Shown: piece after piece, positions 33,502 to 43,527 of the stretch
Position numbering within the stretch: position 1 is the first letter of the stretch
How the letters are laid out: each line of letters starts with the position of its first letter
Assembly: GCA_017163975.1 (NCBI GenBank)
Contig: JAFFSR010000343.1
Span: 4,286,001-4,350,000, forward strand
Length of the DNA: 64,000 nt
Source: Anastatus disparis
Lineage: Eukaryota; Arthropoda; Insecta; Hymenoptera; Eupelmidae
Direction: 5' to 3'
The notes under the pieces: generated by a model
The model's database searches: none
What the model saw: only the letters and a program-made list of their open reading frames with translations
Told to the model about the DNA's origin: nothing
Program-made: the position numbers and the translations under genes

Positions 33502-34692
33502 TTACAAACTGCCTTCATTGCAACAGCATTTTAATAGTTATAATCATTTATAATCAAATATAATCATTTATATTGAAATGCCAAAATTGGGATACTGAAT
33601 AAAAGTTTTAATCATTTACATATACATTTATAATGATTGATAATTACAATATTTTTTTACTTCTTATAAGCAAAAAATTTTATAATGTTTCGAATTCAAG
33701 CAAAATGATCATAAATAATTATAAATAATGATAAATGATTAAAAATGATCTTAAATGATTACATGTGATTCGAATTGTTAGTAATACCATATAAATGTAA
33801 GTAACTGCTGCTAATTGTAAATAATAAAAAATAAATATTAGAATTTGTTCGAAACAATTATTTCGTTAAAATTATACTTTTTAATGAAATTTGATTGCGA
33901 GGAAAATGATTATAAATAATTATAAGTGATATTAATAGTATATTTTGATACTAGTGCTTTAAAGTGATTTTTTCCTCGTGTGGCGGTTTGCGCCCGAGCG
34001 AAGCGAGCAAGCAATACATCATTATTATAAACTGTTTATAATAATTATACACTTTTACAGACTATTTTTTACTGTTATTAATTTCTTCATTGCGGTGTTT
34101 TACAACACTTATTAACATTTTGACACAATTTCTAACATAAATCATTTCCATATGGAAATAAGCAACGCTGCATTTTATGCGAAAGCTTGTACTTTCTCTT
34201 CTGCTGCCTTTACTTCTTGTGATGCTTCCACTTTTTTTTGGTTGCTTCTACTTCTTTTTCTGCTGCTTATTTTCTTCTACTGCTCTTATTTTCGCTGTTC
34301 CAGTAGGCAGTTAATCTGTTTTGGGAAAGAAAATAATTAATAAAATACTAATTACTTGGTAGTTAAAGAGAATGTGTTATATTTCATTAATAACATTTCT
34401 TATTGTACTGTATTTTCAAGTCTACAAAGTTATAATTAATAATACAGTAATACAGTGTAGCTAACAGGTCTTTAATAGTCATTCTAAGCATTATGCTCCC
34501 GTAAGTTAAAAAATAACAGTAGATCTAAACGCCAATATTTTAACAGAAAATGTATAAAAATATTAAAATATTATAATTTAAAATTATTATGCGTTACTTT
34601 TTAAAAATAATTCCAGTATGTAAATAAGTATTGTCAATGCAATGATAGCAACTCACTGTCACATAAGAAATTATAAATTCAAAAATACTAAC
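33502..34692. other. Non-coding DNA downstream of DUF4806 gene copy 1
   Basis: 33530-33800 is a degenerate ataatcatttata / aatgattataa repeat. A short GC-richer phrase, gtggcggtttgcgcccgagcgaagcgagc, is at 33980-34010. Around 34180-34320, minus-strand sequence after a ttttctttcccaaaacag acceptor-like site could be the last exon of the DUF4806 gene; in the matching phase it would reach a stop almost at once. Confidence 0.35.
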
Positions 34693-37347
34693 CCCAATTT
34701 TCAAAGATTTCTTCCTCGCTGTTCTCCATCACGACGTCCTGCTCTCCACTCTGCTTTTCGTAGTACTGTTCATTTTCGTCCTCGCTATATTCTTCCTTGT
34801 GCTTGTGTTCTTCCTTTAAGTGGTATTCTCCCTTATCCTCATATTCTCTCTTCTCCTGGTCTTCTTCCCCCTCCTGGTCTTCTTCCTCCTCCTGGTCTTC
34901 TTTTTCCTGCTGCTCGTCCTCCTCCTCCTGGGTTTGTATTTCATCATATTCTTTCTCGACCTGATGATGTCCATGATATATCGTTTCTTCGTCAGAACTA
35001 TTCAGCTGTTGTTGGTTCCCTTCTTTTTCCTTAGAATCATGTTTCGTAGGCCGATTTGTAACGTTGACCCTTTGGCTCCCGTTATAACAATCCAAGTTGG
35101 CAAGTTGGCTAACATCTTGAGGAACAGCAGAGTTCGTACAAGACTTGCGACGAGGAGACCCTTGAAAACTCTCGTATGAATCAATGGAATGTTTCCGTTT
35201 GCGACGAAAGCCCTCTTTGGCACTCTTTATGGCTTTCGTCATAGCCATAACAAATTCTTCTTCGGTCGGTTTCTGCAGCGTGGCTTTGTTGCAGGGCATA
35301 GCGTCTGTTGGTTAAAATATTCATAATTAATTACATAATTTCACAAATATTAAATTGTATTTTCATATAACACTAATGAAAAAAATAAGTGGCAGTCGGG
35401 GACTGGCCGACACAAGTGATAACTTAAATTATTATAAGTTGAAATTATTATAATGTTAAACTTTTAAGTATGCTATTATTAAAATACTTGTACCTTCGCA
35501 AGCTTGTGCAAAACGAGTGCTTTTCATAGCAACACCATCTTCATTTGATTGAACTCCATTCCAAGAAACATTACGAAATACATCTTCATTGACTATGAGG
35601 CTATTTTTCAAATATTTTGCAGCTGCATCCTTAGCAGTAACTCCTCCTAAATATCTCAGGTACGCGACCTTGAAAAATATATTCATTAGAAATGAAAATA
35701 AGTAAACTTTATAAACAAATATACTGCTTACAACTTCGTCGTACTCTTCGTCTGTGAAATTATCAAACGCTAGGAGATCAGCACAAGATTGAAAAGGTAG
35801 GTACTTTGGACGAGTTGTCGCTCTACTAGTTTGTCCTTTTGTTAATTGACTTAACATCTTGTGAATAGACCTAAAATTGAACTATTATTATTAATACAAT
35901 CATTCTTCCTTTAAATAATTGTTGATTTAAATTGCTAACTTACAAAGTTACTTTTTCAACATTTTCAAGTCTTTCGTTCAGTGAGCTAGCGAAATAAAAA
36001 TTAAATCATTGTTATTATAAATACAATAATTCTAACCTTTAAATAATTGTTTATATGAAGTGCTAACTTACAAACTAACGTTTTCAACTTTTTCAAGTCT
36101 TTCGTTCAGGGAGCTGGCAAAAAAGAAAAAATATTCATTAAAGTATTACTATTTCAAAATAACAGTATATACAATAATAATAATACCTTAACAGTTCTAT
36201 CGAAGCCTCTTGTTCTTTCCGGATTGAACTACAAGATTAAATATATTTTATTTATCTTAAAAGTAATTAATAAACGATATATGTGAAACATATACTATAC
36301 CGATTCACAGTTTCTACGCCAACGAATCTTCTGTTAAGCGAGCTGAAAATAGTGATAAAATAGATAATCATAATTGACGTTAATATTACTATAAAAATAT
36401 CATAAATTGAATTTACTCAATCTTTCCGGATAAGTCTTTGATTAACGATTTCACTTCGCTTGCTGCTGTTCCTTGTACCATAGAATTGAAATAACGTCCA
36501 TCAACAATGCAGATAAAAAGTTATATAAATATATGTTGCAACCAAAAAAATATTTATCTATAAACATATCAAAAATTATTTTACCTGTATTATGGGACTC
36601 AGTAGATCGCTGTATTTGCGTATTTGATAACATTTTCTTTGCATTGACTGCAGGATGAACCCGTTGGTTTTGCATAATACTACGCGAAAGAAGAGGAACA
36701 CGGGCGGTTATTTTTTCAGATGAAGTACCTTTTATAATTTTGTTTGTATTAACTCCATCTGCAATATAAAATGTAATGATGTTAGAAAATATTCAAACTA
36801 AGAAAAGATTTTTTGTAAATAGTTATTAATATATATTGTTTTATAGACATTGAAATAAGTCTAAATTATTAAACAATGTTTAATAGTTATAATAAGAAAT
36901 GAAGTTTTTACATTGTGTGTTGTCTTTAATATTTATTTCAATTTTTTTACAAAATATATTTATTAAATTAACATTTATGCAATCTTTTCTTGAAATATAT
37001 GCATCATTATCTTACCTTTATTAATCCAGCTAGTAGTAGATCGCTGAACTGAAAATTGCGAATTTGAAAATTTCTTATTGTATGCAGGCAACATTTTATT
37101 TTTCTCGCTGTTTTGAGAAGGTGAAGGCCTTGTGGCATACTCGCTGTTGCTCAAGTTTGATCCAGACGTATGCGCTTTCAATTTCGTTGCATTCTTCTGC
37201 TGATAATTGTGTTCCTCCGCGATTAATGCACAGAATAGGAGATTCTTTTAATTGAGACATTCTATCTGTTAAGGATGTTGAAGCAGCCACTACAGTGACT
37301 GCTCCAGAATTTGTACGCTTCTTTTGACTCATCTGATTATAATACAA
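34693..37347 (-). CDS. DUF4806-type protein, multi-exon, unit 1 (damaged)
   Basis: Exons inferred from GT/AG sites and frame: 37347-37016, 36758-36585, 36471-36417, four 42-nt microexons (36342-36301, 36228-36187, 36113-36072, 35985-35944), 35870-35732 (139 nt), 35668-35494 and 35304-34693. The conserved block spans two exons: LPFQSCADLLAFDNFTDEEYDE, then YLRYLGGVTAKDAAAKYLKN with VSWNG. This is the fold element annotated in insects as DUF4806 (function unknown). The microexons encode coiled-coil heptads (SLNERLEKVENVS). The C-terminal exon begins with a basic RRKRKHS stretch and ends in a long Glu/Gln-rich acidic tail. Exon 1 changes frame around 37100-37190, so it is probably damaged. It lies 124 bases after the transposase, in the same orientation. 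The last exon is uncertain. Confidence 0.7.
35391..35493. repeat. About 103-bp repeat in a DUF4806-gene intron (partner at 44335)
   Basis: From gtggcagtcggggactggcc to ttattaaaatacttgta, this intron segment matches 44335-44437 in the same orientation with few differences. It begins with a small hairpin (gtcgg...ccgac). The match stops exactly where the upstream exon (35494-35668) begins. Confidence 0.85.
35908..36163 (-). repeat. 128-bp tandem duplication carrying a microexon
   Basis: The blocks starting cctttaaataattg at 35908 and 36036 are tandem copies. Each contains a splice donor (taagttagc), a 42-nt microexon encoding SLNERLE followed by NVE or KVE, and an acceptor. Exon duplication is therefore one way the microexon series expanded. 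Confidence 0.8.
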
Positions 37348-38699
37348 ATAAAGAAAAAAATATTAGTTTCAGCAAAGCCATAAGATGAAGTAAGTGCAAT
37401 GAAAACTAGCGATACAATAAAACTCTAACATTAAATGACTAATAAATTTCAGATAATTATTATTAAATAATTATCCCTCCAAGTGCGTTGATACAATTAA
37501 AGAAACAACGAAATATTCAGAGTTGCACTCTTTCGTAGCAAGTTCGGCAGGCCAATACGGCATTCTAAAACATTTACCGGTCACTTCATCTAGACGAATT
37601 GTAAGTAATTCTGAACTGGGCTTTGAACACAGGAATGTATCGATTGCAGAAGAGTCGCACGGAAGATAAAAAAAGTCCTCAACTTTTGTAAAAAGTTTCA
37701 ACAGTAGATAACAACTATTTCTTTGGGTATCTTGTAAAACATTCTTAATTATACCAATGGATCCATTTCTCAAAATAACTGTACTATCCTGTTTAAATAT
37801 TGACAAGTGAATTTCCCCTGTGACAACTTTTTTGAATTGATTATAATTCAAATCATTGATTAAAGGAGTAGAACCCTTTGCATGACTCTAAATAAATTTT
37901 AACGTCGACGGATCAACAAATTTCTTGTACGCTGTATGAACATTTTCAGCTGTTCTTTTCGAAATCTGTTGCAAATGTTGACTGGGTTTTCGACATAATT
38001 TTCTACAATAACTCATATTGTTCTCGTATGGAAATGCTGAAAACGAATCTAGCGCCCCAAAAGATCTCACATCATCTGGAAGATGTAACAGAGCGTGAGT
38101 ATTGTAGGAAAGAAATTCTATACCATAGACATCAGCAGCTGTTTCGACGAATAATTTTATGCACTTCTCTGAGAAAAGTATAGATTCCGTCGTGTTGAAA
38201 GGATTCACCAAAATTCTAATAGCTGTATGAAGGAGAAGAAAGTGTTTATAAACAGCAGGATAGACTAGACCATTGAGAACAACAGGTCCGATGTAAAGTA
38301 GTAGCTGCCGTTGCTCAGTAGCTTTGAATTTGCTATGTTTTTGAATGTTGACAGGTTTCCGAGCGAAATCCCGCGGACAATATTTCTTTACTTGTTCGAG
38401 ACGATCATTTAACACAAGCAAATTATTATGTTGAAGCTTAGCTGATTGTAAAAATCTACCATCGATTATTCCTTGCAAAATTTTTTCCATGACACCAAGA
38501 CATACCAAATGCATATAATCAAATACTGCATCTGATACAATATTGAAGGGGAGTGCAGCAAGTGCTGATACTTCCTTATGATGGTCAACATCAGTAGTTA
38601 TAGGGGCACCATGGACCGTCAAAACAAACCCCCACTCCACCACCCCAAAGGTTACTGACCGGTGAGTCAATGACCTCTGAGAAGGTGAAGTAGGGGCTT

Positions 38700-38810
38700 G
38701 TTAGGCATGGTACCCGAACAACTGGAGGGTCACTTATCCCCACCTAGAAATTTAGAGTGAGGATAAACTGAAGGGTCACTGACCCCTAAATTTAGAGTGG
38801 GGATGAAAAA
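38700..38810. repeat. Short tandem repeat near the end of the virus-like block
   Basis: Two imperfect units of about 50 bases contain gggtcact, then cccc, then aaatttagagtg, then gggga or gagga (38726-38770 and 38771-38805). They lie between the insertion edge and the AT-rich 38810-39060 spacer. Possibly terminal or regulatory sequence of the inserted element. Confidence 0.5.
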
Positions 38811-39104
38811 TATTTTAATCGATATTTAAAAATTTTAAATATTTTAATATGTAACATGATACTTTTTGATTATTAAAATTTATATTGAATCATAAAATAT
38901 TAATTTAAAAGATTTCAATTTGCAACTAAATACTTTTAAATACTAAAATAATAAAAATTTATATTGAATCGTGAAATATAATATATAATATATATAATTT
39001 GTAATATTACTGTGTGTATGAAGGTTGAGGAATTGGTAATGAACGAGGTAAATGAAATACTCACGTTTTAAAGTTTAACAACATTTATTATTAATAATAA
39101 AACA

Positions 39105-39974
39105 TTACAACGTAGAATTCATACAATTAACTAGTGTGTACATATGATAAATAATAAATTCGTGTATAATTATAAACAAATCTTCTTTTCCTAAAACTAG
39201 ATTATTCTTTTTTAATAATTCGATGAGATCATTTACAAAATTATCATTAAAACTAGACATTGTGTTTTTTATATCGCTAGAAGTAAAGTATACATATTGA
39301 GATTCCTGACTTTTTTCTAATACATTTTTCATATTTGCAACCATTTCTCGTAATATATAATCCACAGATTTTGCAACAGTATTTAAATATCTAATTCTAT
39401 AATCTATACATTTTGATAAATCTTTTAAACGTTCAAACGTGACACGTTTAACTACTAGTGACCGATTAAATCGACCATATTTTTTCGGCGGTCCACTACA
39501 CTCCTCTCCTTCTGGTTGTGCGTCATTAGGTACCAATTCAAAAGCTCTCTCGTGAAAATTAATCATAAAACGGATAGTGTATCCTGGAATAGATAGCCGC
39601 TGATCCAGCATAGATTCCTCATTATAGCAAGTGAAAAAATCTTCAATTTTATCAAATTCCTCCTTCAACGCCTCCCAACAGTCTAGTGACAGAGGTAGAC
39701 CTTGAAAATTGGCTCCGCAGAAGCGTACCACGGGTGCAAACTCCTTTTTGCCTTCGCCGCCTATATTCTCCAGGCCTACCTGGATAATTTTTCCAAAAGA
39801 GCTGTTCAGCCCGTAGACCATTGGCAGAACCTGCTGCCAATGATTTTTCTTGCTATTTTGTTTTATTAAATATGCCAAGTCATTACCAAATGTCTGCTCC
39901 AGGCTTCTCTTTTGACCAGCCATCTTGGTTAGGTTTTCTTGCTTGTTACTGCTGTCACCGTCGATCACACACAA
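39105..39974 (-). CDS. Unknown protein of the virus-like block (289 codons)
   Basis: A single uninterrupted frame. The probable start is the second Met (39923, MAGQKRSLEQTF), because the first 17 codons look non-conserved. The N-terminal half has a compact, mixed hydrophobic pattern (PMVYGLNSSFGKIIQVGLEN, PVVRFCGANFQGLPLSLDCW). The C-terminal half is helical with a basic patch (RFNRSLVVKRVTFERL). No catalytic motif, signal peptide or membrane segment is visible. As the last gene of a block with capsid-like and protease genes it may be a minor structural or core protein, but that is inference from position. It is the only long gene of the block without an obvious lesion. Confidence 0.6.
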   Translation of the reverse strand: MCVIDGDSSNKQENLTKMAGQKRSLEQTFGNDLAYLIKQNSKKNHWQQVLPMVYGLNSSFGKIIQVGLENIGGEGKKEFAPVVRFCGANFQGLPLSLDCWEALKEEFDKIEDFFTCYNEESMLDQRLSIPGYTIRFMINFHERAFELVPNDAQPEGEECSGPPKKYGRFNRSLVVKRVTFERLKDLSKCIDYRIRYLNTVAKSVDYILREMVANMKNVLEKSQESQYVYFTSSDIKNTMSSFNDNFVNDLIELLKKNNLVLGKEDLFIIIHEFIIYHMYTLVNCMNSTL

Positions 39975-40113
39975 CTGTGGCTAGACCAAGTGGATACCAC
40001 TTCTTTTATACTGTAAAAATTGGTGGGGATGTCGTAAAAAGGTGGCGTGCAACCAATCAGAGACAGTCAAGTATCAAATTATGCATAGCAAGTTTTTTCT
40101 ATGAAATTCTTTA

Positions 40114-40551
40114 CTATAGCATCATTTTTTTGCAAATTCTGCGAGAAATTTTCCAAGAATTTCTTGAAACCCAATCCGGTAGACATATAATACAGAAACA
40201 TGATACAATAATGACCACAAACATTGGAATATTCGCTTTGTAAGCGTTTATTATTCCATCTAAATTTTTACAATTTTGCTGAATACGTCGTAAATGTTGT
40301 TGAATTTGTGGTGGCTTACCAAGACTATCAAAGTACACACCTGTGCCATACTTATCAACGTATATGGCAACCCAGTGCGCACCACGCTGGTTATAATTTT
40401 GCGTATTAAGCACAAGCGCACAAGGTTTCACCCACATCAGAGGAATCCGATCCGCTGGATAAACGCCTACTGCGTGAAACTTGATCCTCATCAGATATCG
40501 AACAATCTCTTTTGAATTCATTGCGGAGAATTTCGAAAAATTCTTCCACAA
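40114..40551 (-). pseudogene. Adenain-like cysteine protease, frameshifted
   Basis: The N-terminal part carries GVYPADRIPLMW, then RGAHWVAIYVD with the expected catalytic His, and YFDSLGKPP. This is the arrangement of adenovirus-type maturation proteases and their relatives in Polinton-like elements, which cleave virion precursors. The catalytic Cys block (CGHYC, codons at 40205-40219) is present but in another frame. A shift has occurred just upstream, around 40225-40245, so the frame as it stands runs into unrelated residues and stops at 40114. The first third overlaps the end of the upstream gene in a different frame. As read, the protein lacks its nucleophile and should be inactive. Ulp1-like host proteases are the main alternative, but the neighbours favour a viral origin. 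Confidence 0.8.
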
Positions 40552-41059
40552 TCAGCGATTTCACGCTGGGGTTAAGTTTCAGTAGCCACTGTTTTAGATT
40601 AGCAGCGTTATTTAGAGCACACACGTAATTTGAATACGATGATTTTATGTAATGATGCATACACTGTACACTGCTGAAATTCAAATTTCTAAAAGCTGGA
40701 CAATCTTGTTTTTCTAAATTTTCAATCTTACAGGTGGTGAGCTTGGAAAGTAGTTCAAGCTTTTCTTGACCTCGCACGAAAATTACACGACAATGCTTGC
40801 AAATATCTTCCAAATTTTTGTATAATCTTTTTATCGATATATCACCTTCGTACCACTCCAGACCATGATGATTCAGTGTCACCCAATTGTTCTGTCTCAA
40901 AGCACTTTTAGGTAAGCGTCTTAAATTACAAGGAGGCGCCACAATCCAATGAGCGATAAAGTTCTTATGAATAGCATACGTGGCTGTACTAGCCACCTCC
41001 TTTGGAATCAAACGGTTTTTGTTGTCCTTTAAAAACTGCACGTCAATCACCACGTCCAT
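40406..41059 (-). CDS. Possible RNase H-fold protein of the virus-like block (217 codons)
   Basis: The protein opens with VVIDVQFLKDNKNRLIPKEV, an acidic-residue-bearing first strand resembling DEDD/RNase H-like exonuclease domains of invertebrate repeat proteins. It continues with HWIVAPPC, NNWVTLNHHGLEWYEGD and a CRVIFVRGQEKLELL strand. A Cys/His-containing segment (CPAFRNL, MHHYIKSSYS) follows. The last 50 or so residues, with a Ser/Asp-rich tail, overlap the protease frame by 146 bases. The true C terminus may therefore be earlier if a frameshift moved the stop. The start is a clear ATG preceded by about 90 non-coding bases. The functional call is tentative; the sequence could also be an uncharacterised structural protein. 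Confidence 0.5.
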   Translation of the reverse strand: MDVVIDVQFLKDNKNRLIPKEVASTATYAIHKNFIAHWIVAPPCNLRRLPKSALRQNNWVTLNHHGLEWYEGDISIKRLYKNLEDICKHCRVIFVRGQEKLELLSKLTTCKIENLEKQDCPAFRNLNFSSVQCMHHYIKSSYSNYVCALNNAANLKQWLLKLNPSVKSLIVEEFFEILRNEFKRDCSISDEDQVSRSRRLSSGSDSSDVGETLCACA

Positions 41060-41151
41060 ACTGTTTGCAATTAAAGTTGCTCGCCGACTGAGATGATAAA
41101 GATGGCTTGGCTCCGCTTAAATAGCGAGAACTATATCCCCACCACTACTAC

Positions 41152-42454
41152 TTAACCGCTATGATCCACGACAACCTGTCTCGACGAGTCAATTTCGAGC
41201 AAATTGTCGTATTCAGCATAAATTATACAATTTACAGCGCCCTCTAGCGGGTCGTCGAATCTAACATCAATTCGTACATTACCATTTTTTATCAAATTCC
41301 AATGACTACCATCACTCGCCGATAAATCAGGTGTCAAATCAAAAGCGAATAGGCAGTAACCGTTTGGATAGTCTTTACGGGTAATCGAGTTGCCTGAATT
41401 CATAAAGTGAATACCAGTGCCGGAAAAAAGTGTATGATAAGCATCAACGTACATTTTGCTATTTTTGAAATCTGGCTGTAAGGGTTTCGATGGCACTTGC
41501 ATTCCATCAACGTACAGACATAAAAAATTTATATTAAAATTCTTGAAATTAAACGGGTTAAGACTTTTATCTCCATTGTAAGCTTTATTCTCAACAAAAC
41601 CGAGTATAATTCTTTTTGGTAGTTGACCTAATATGACATTGTCGATTGTTTCCCCATGCACACCATTATGTAGTGTAACAGCCTTAACTTCTACACGTGT
41701 CAGTGGGTATTTTGCAGTAGTCTGCGACAATAGTTTTTCGTGTGCTAGCACGAGTGAAGGATTTAATCTTACTCGACGCACAAAAAGCGTAGCCTCTGTA
41801 ATATTTACTGTGAAAGCACCAGCGGGATCCATGAGACAGAAACCATCACGAGAACGCACGAGCCTTACTCTAACTTCAACACCACCCAGTAATAATTTGT
41901 CTTGATTAAAAACATCACAATGTAAATGGCCGAGTAAATCAATCTTTCTGTTAACCATAAGCGCTTTACGCTGGCTGAGACCTGTATTACCACCTGTGGT
42001 ATCGTCCATTTTTCCTGCTGTATCATCGTACCACAATCCACTCGTTAAATGAGACTTTTTTAGCTGTTGGGCCATAATTTAGTAATGTTTCAATGTAAGC
42101 TCTGTATGCATAAGCATTGTTTGGTGGTGAAACAGGTTTCTGATTGAATAGCACGTCGACTTGATTGAACAACGAATGCAAAAGATTATTTATTGGTCCA
42201 ACGTTCGGATCTTTAGGTGGTTCAGCACTAGTGCATGTTACACTGACACTCACACTTAACATTGTGTGAGCCAAGTCTAGATACTCAGTGTTGCCAGGGA
42301 TGGTAAATTTAATTGGTGATTGGTCGTTAAGTGAAGATATCGGTTTGTACTGAACCCAGTAAGAGCCTTCAATTGCAGTCTGTGTCGAAGGTAATTCAAA
42401 AAGTGATAATTCCGACTTGATCGACTGACAAGATTCTGTATGCAACAGCGCCAT
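41152..42454 (-). pseudogene. F54H12.2-like, capsid-like protein, frameshifted
   Basis: Two overlapping frames form one protein of about 440 residues. The first 143 codons (42454-42023) carry IKSELSLFELPSTQT, IPGNTEYLDLAHTM, LFNQVDVLFN and NNAYAYRAYIETLLNYG. The next frame (42075-41152) continues with SHLTSGLWYDDTAGKMD, NRKIDLLGHLHCDVFNQ, GVEVRVRLVRS and YHTLFSGTG. The switch falls at a run of six T (plus strand 42056-42061), so a one-base indel is the simple explanation. This family is widely annotated in invertebrate genomes as F54H12.2-like. Its jelly-roll-like beta pattern and its partnership with an adenain-like protease suggest a major capsid protein, which is inference here. Confidence 0.7.
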
Positions 42455-43527
42455 CTTGAAATTTTAATTTTCAAAAATATCTCTAGCTACACGTGCTTTC
42501 TTATTCTGCTTCTTGAAGTATACTCTTCCTGTGTCCGCGGGCGATGGTCAATTTCTGTGAATACCATAACGCCAGAACGAATATGTTCGCCTATTACATG
42601 ACATTTGGAACAAGGAGATCTAGAACTGTGACCTCGATGACCCAGAACAAAAGCTCGAGCAGGTGCATCGGCAATGAAGCATCTCAACCGTATATATTTT
42701 TGTTTTCCATTATATTTAATTCCAGTTTGCAAAATAGTTAATAAATCATCCACGAATTGATTTAGCATCTCAGTAGCACTCGTTGGCTTTTTGGATCCTT
42801 TAAAAATACCAACAATTTGTGGAGAGCAAATTGGAATATTAGCTATACGAATTTGTATAGGCCACATCAAAATTTTACTTGCTCTATCCAGTGAAGCCTC
42901 ATCAGTACTGCAATCTATTTCAAGAACATCGGGGATTATGTGAGAAGGAGTCAATGCGAGAATTTTTTGAAGACTTTTCTCAATGCCTAAATGAAAATAG
43001 TCGCCTCCTGCTATTTTACTTATCAGCGATGAATCACGAGGGGTTTTCAAAACAGTTCGAGGATCGACATGTAAATTTGAAAAGCACCTGTGACTTCTAA
43101 GAACTAACAAAACAGCTTTTATCTGCTGATGAGTCATATTGTGCTAAGTAAAGACTGAGGCTAATCTAGCTTCGAAAGCTTCTACATTTTCACCGTCTTC
43201 AAACATCGACTGTAAGGAGTTGGAATCGTCATCGTCGATTTCACCAGATTCAAAGCAAGTACATTCCATCTCCATTGGATTATCGTCGCTCTCTACCACG
43301 CACGGCGTTTCATCTGAATGCGACGATGGAGTTGAAAAACCCTCACAGTTGCCAGGGCTAAACTGAGAAGAACAGCCTTCGTTTTCTGCCAAATTTGCAA
43401 CTTGTAAGTTATCATTTCGTAAATAGTCTTCACGAGCTCTGGCATACAACCTGTTCATGCGTACTATATGATCATGCGAGCGCATATGCAACGGTTTTCT
43501 GGTACGCATTGGTCCTATGTCATACAT

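Larger units (their letters stand above)
38605..42510 (-). mobile_element. Virus-like gene block inserted in the transposase
   Basis: Four genes, all on the minus strand in the order capsid-like, RNase H-like candidate, adenain-like protease, unknown, lie between the two halves of the unit 1 transposase. The boundaries are fixed only to within tens of bases, by loss of similarity with unit 2: the codons for EEY near 42505, and DHHKE near 38590. Terminal inverted repeats and a target duplication could not be found by eye. The gene set recalls Polinton/adintovirus-like elements, but no protein-primed polymerase, integrase or packaging ATPase is present, so it is a fragment or a compact non-autonomous form. 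Every gene is AT-moderate compared with its surroundings. Confidence 0.7.
37471..43527 (-). pseudogene. CACTA/EnSpm (Tnp2-like) transposase, unit 1, split by an insertion
   Basis: Pieces at 43527-43144, 43137-42487, 38670-37888 and 37851-37471 align in order to the 682-codon copy at 52621-54669. Shared landmarks are HVDPRT, DEASLD-ASKI-MWPIQIRI, FIADAPARAFVLGHRGH-SR-PCSKC, FDYMHLVC-GVMEKIL, DFARKP, LLHL--DVRSFG-LDSFSAFPYENNM and CFRMPYWP. The D-x-MH and DAPAR motifs and Cys pairs match what is known of CMC (CACTA) DDE transposases. Lesions: an in-frame TAG at 43144-43146, about 3.9 kb of foreign DNA between about 42510 and 38605, and a TAG at 37888-37890. The enzyme cannot be made. The N-terminal 127 residues are acidic and poorly conserved. 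Superfamily assignment rests on motif style; related animal families annotated only as uncharacterised also fit. Confidence 0.82.

Noticed and set aside
34820..35179. Leu/Phe-rich plus-strand frame suggesting a membrane protein
   Set aside because: It is the antisense of the Glu/Gln/Lys-rich acidic exon of the DUF4806 gene, a common artefact.
42050..42062. Programmed -1 ribosomal frameshift (A AAA AAG-type heptamer) in the capsid-like gene
   Set aside because: The heptamer is in phase with the downstream frame, not the upstream one; the required shift is +1, so an indel is simpler.
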